Under the pieces are notes generated by a model. It was not told the origin of the DNA. It was given only the letters and a program-made list of their open reading frames with translations, and searched no databases. This document shows, piece after piece, positions 12,790 to 13,416 of a stretch of 13,416 nt of DNA. Location: NCBI GenBank assembly GCA_003455595.1, contig DMQT01000267.1, positions 1-13,416 of the forward strand. Direction: 5' to 3'. Source of the stretch: Betaproteobacteria bacterium. Its GTDB lineage: Bacteria > Pseudomonadota > Gammaproteobacteria > Burkholderiales > Sulfuriferulaceae. Numbering within the stretch: the first letter of the stretch is position 1; every line of letters begins with the position of its first letter. The position numbers were made by a program, and so were the translations under genes.

Positions 12790-13416
12790 GCAGAAGCTGC
12801 CTGTCGAAAACTTCAAAAGCATCCCGGGCAAAGGCGCAGAAGGCCGGGTCGACGGCAAAGACATCAAAGTGGTCAGCCCCGGCTATTTGCTCGAACAGAA
12901 TATCGCGCACGATGACCAGCGCGTCGAGCCGCTGCAAGCCCAGGGCAAGACGGTCGTGTTCGTGCTCGTGGACGGGCAGTTGAAAGGCGCGATCGCGCTG
13001 GCCGACATCGTCCGGCCCGAGGCGAAGCAAGCCATCGCTGCGCTCAAGGCGCTGGACATCCGCTGCATGATGCTCACCGGCGATAACAAGGCGACGGCGC
13101 AGTGGGTTTCGGATCAGATCGGGCTGGATGAATACTTCGCCGAAGTCCTGCCCCAGGACAAGGCCGCCAAAGTGAAAGAAGTGCAAGCGCGCGGGGTGAT
13201 GGTTGCCATGACCGGCGATGGTGTAAACGATGCGCCGGCATTGGCGCAAGCTGATGTGGGTATCGCCATCGGTGCCGGTTCTGATGTGGCGGTGGAAACC
13301 GCCGACGTGATTCTGGTGCGCAGTAATCCGCTGGATGTCGTAGCCATCGTGAAGCTCTCCCGTGCCACGTATCGCAAGATGATACAGAACCTGGTCTGGG
13401 CCACCGGCTACAACGT
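12737..13416 (+). pseudogene. copB: CopB-type ATPase, C-terminal part in a shifted frame, cut by the window edge
   Basis: Family sequence resumes in a frame one base later: VDANSEHPIAKAIAESFEQK with the nucleotide-binding SEHP at 12749-12760, then GKGAEGRVDG, MLTGDN (13067-13084), the hinge GDGVNDAP (13214-13237), ALAQADVGIAIGAGSDVAVE and NLVWATGYN in the last helix pair, reaching the last full codon at 13414. Nothing else in the domain is missing except a few residues at the junction (expected R-I-x-A-A-S-V-D-A-N-S-E-H-P), so one inserted base or a short deletion near 12733-12742 broke the frame. No start codon with a ribosome binding site precedes this piece. The 3' end of the gene lies beyond the window. 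Confidence 0.75.

Noticed and set aside
1..13416. CRISPR array or tandem repeat array
   Set aside because: No regularly spaced direct repeats were seen; the only long repeat is the inverted pair at 4154 and 5429.

Overview
The window looks like chromosomal DNA of a Gram-negative proteobacterium, most likely a betaproteobacterium (Nitrosomonadales/Rhodocyclales-like). Clues are a PEP-CTERM/exosortase substrate with a sigma-54-type promoter, a tRNA-Asp close to the E. coli one, Shine-Dalgarno starts, and DUF3465, DUF2924/DUF3489 and CopB-type ATPase genes. The taxon is inferred from gene content only; no rRNA or marker gene is present.

Layout. (1) 1-843: the 3' end of a tail-anchored coiled-coil protein, then a DUF3465 gene that needs two frame changes to be read through. 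(2) 965-1121: promoter, tRNA-Asp(GTC) and a rho-independent terminator. (3) 1371-3888, minus strand: an overlapping three-gene cassette DUF3489 - DUF2924 - large serine recombinase. The recombinase is split by one in-frame TGA. A 24-bp imperfect palindrome lies just before the first gene. (4) 4154-5481: a self-contained unit with a sigma-54-like promoter, a possible upstream activator site, a PEP-CTERM exported protein and a strong hairpin, all bracketed by two inverted copies of a ~53-bp repeat. (5) 5673-9445: an unrecognised gene, then a tightly packed operon of ParB/DNA-methyltransferase fusion, DUF5681 protein and phage large terminase. No portal, capsid or tail genes follow. (6) 9446-9925: a gene-poor gap with several inverted repeats and a decayed ORF. 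(7) 9926-13416: small SHOCT membrane protein, acetate kinase, and a CPH-type (P1B-3, CopB-like) copper-transporting ATPase. The ATPase reading frame carries an amber stop near the start and a frame change after the phosphorylation site, and it runs off the right edge.

How it fits together. The middle of the window is accessory DNA (recombinase cassette, repeat-flanked PEP-CTERM unit, orphan terminase/methyltransferase operon) between core-like genes. Three loci (DUF3465, recombinase, copB) have lesions while their protein similarity continues across the breaks. Either this is recent gene decay or the assembly has errors; the sequence alone cannot separate these. The intact terminase, methyltransferase and acetate kinase frames argue against uniformly poor sequence.
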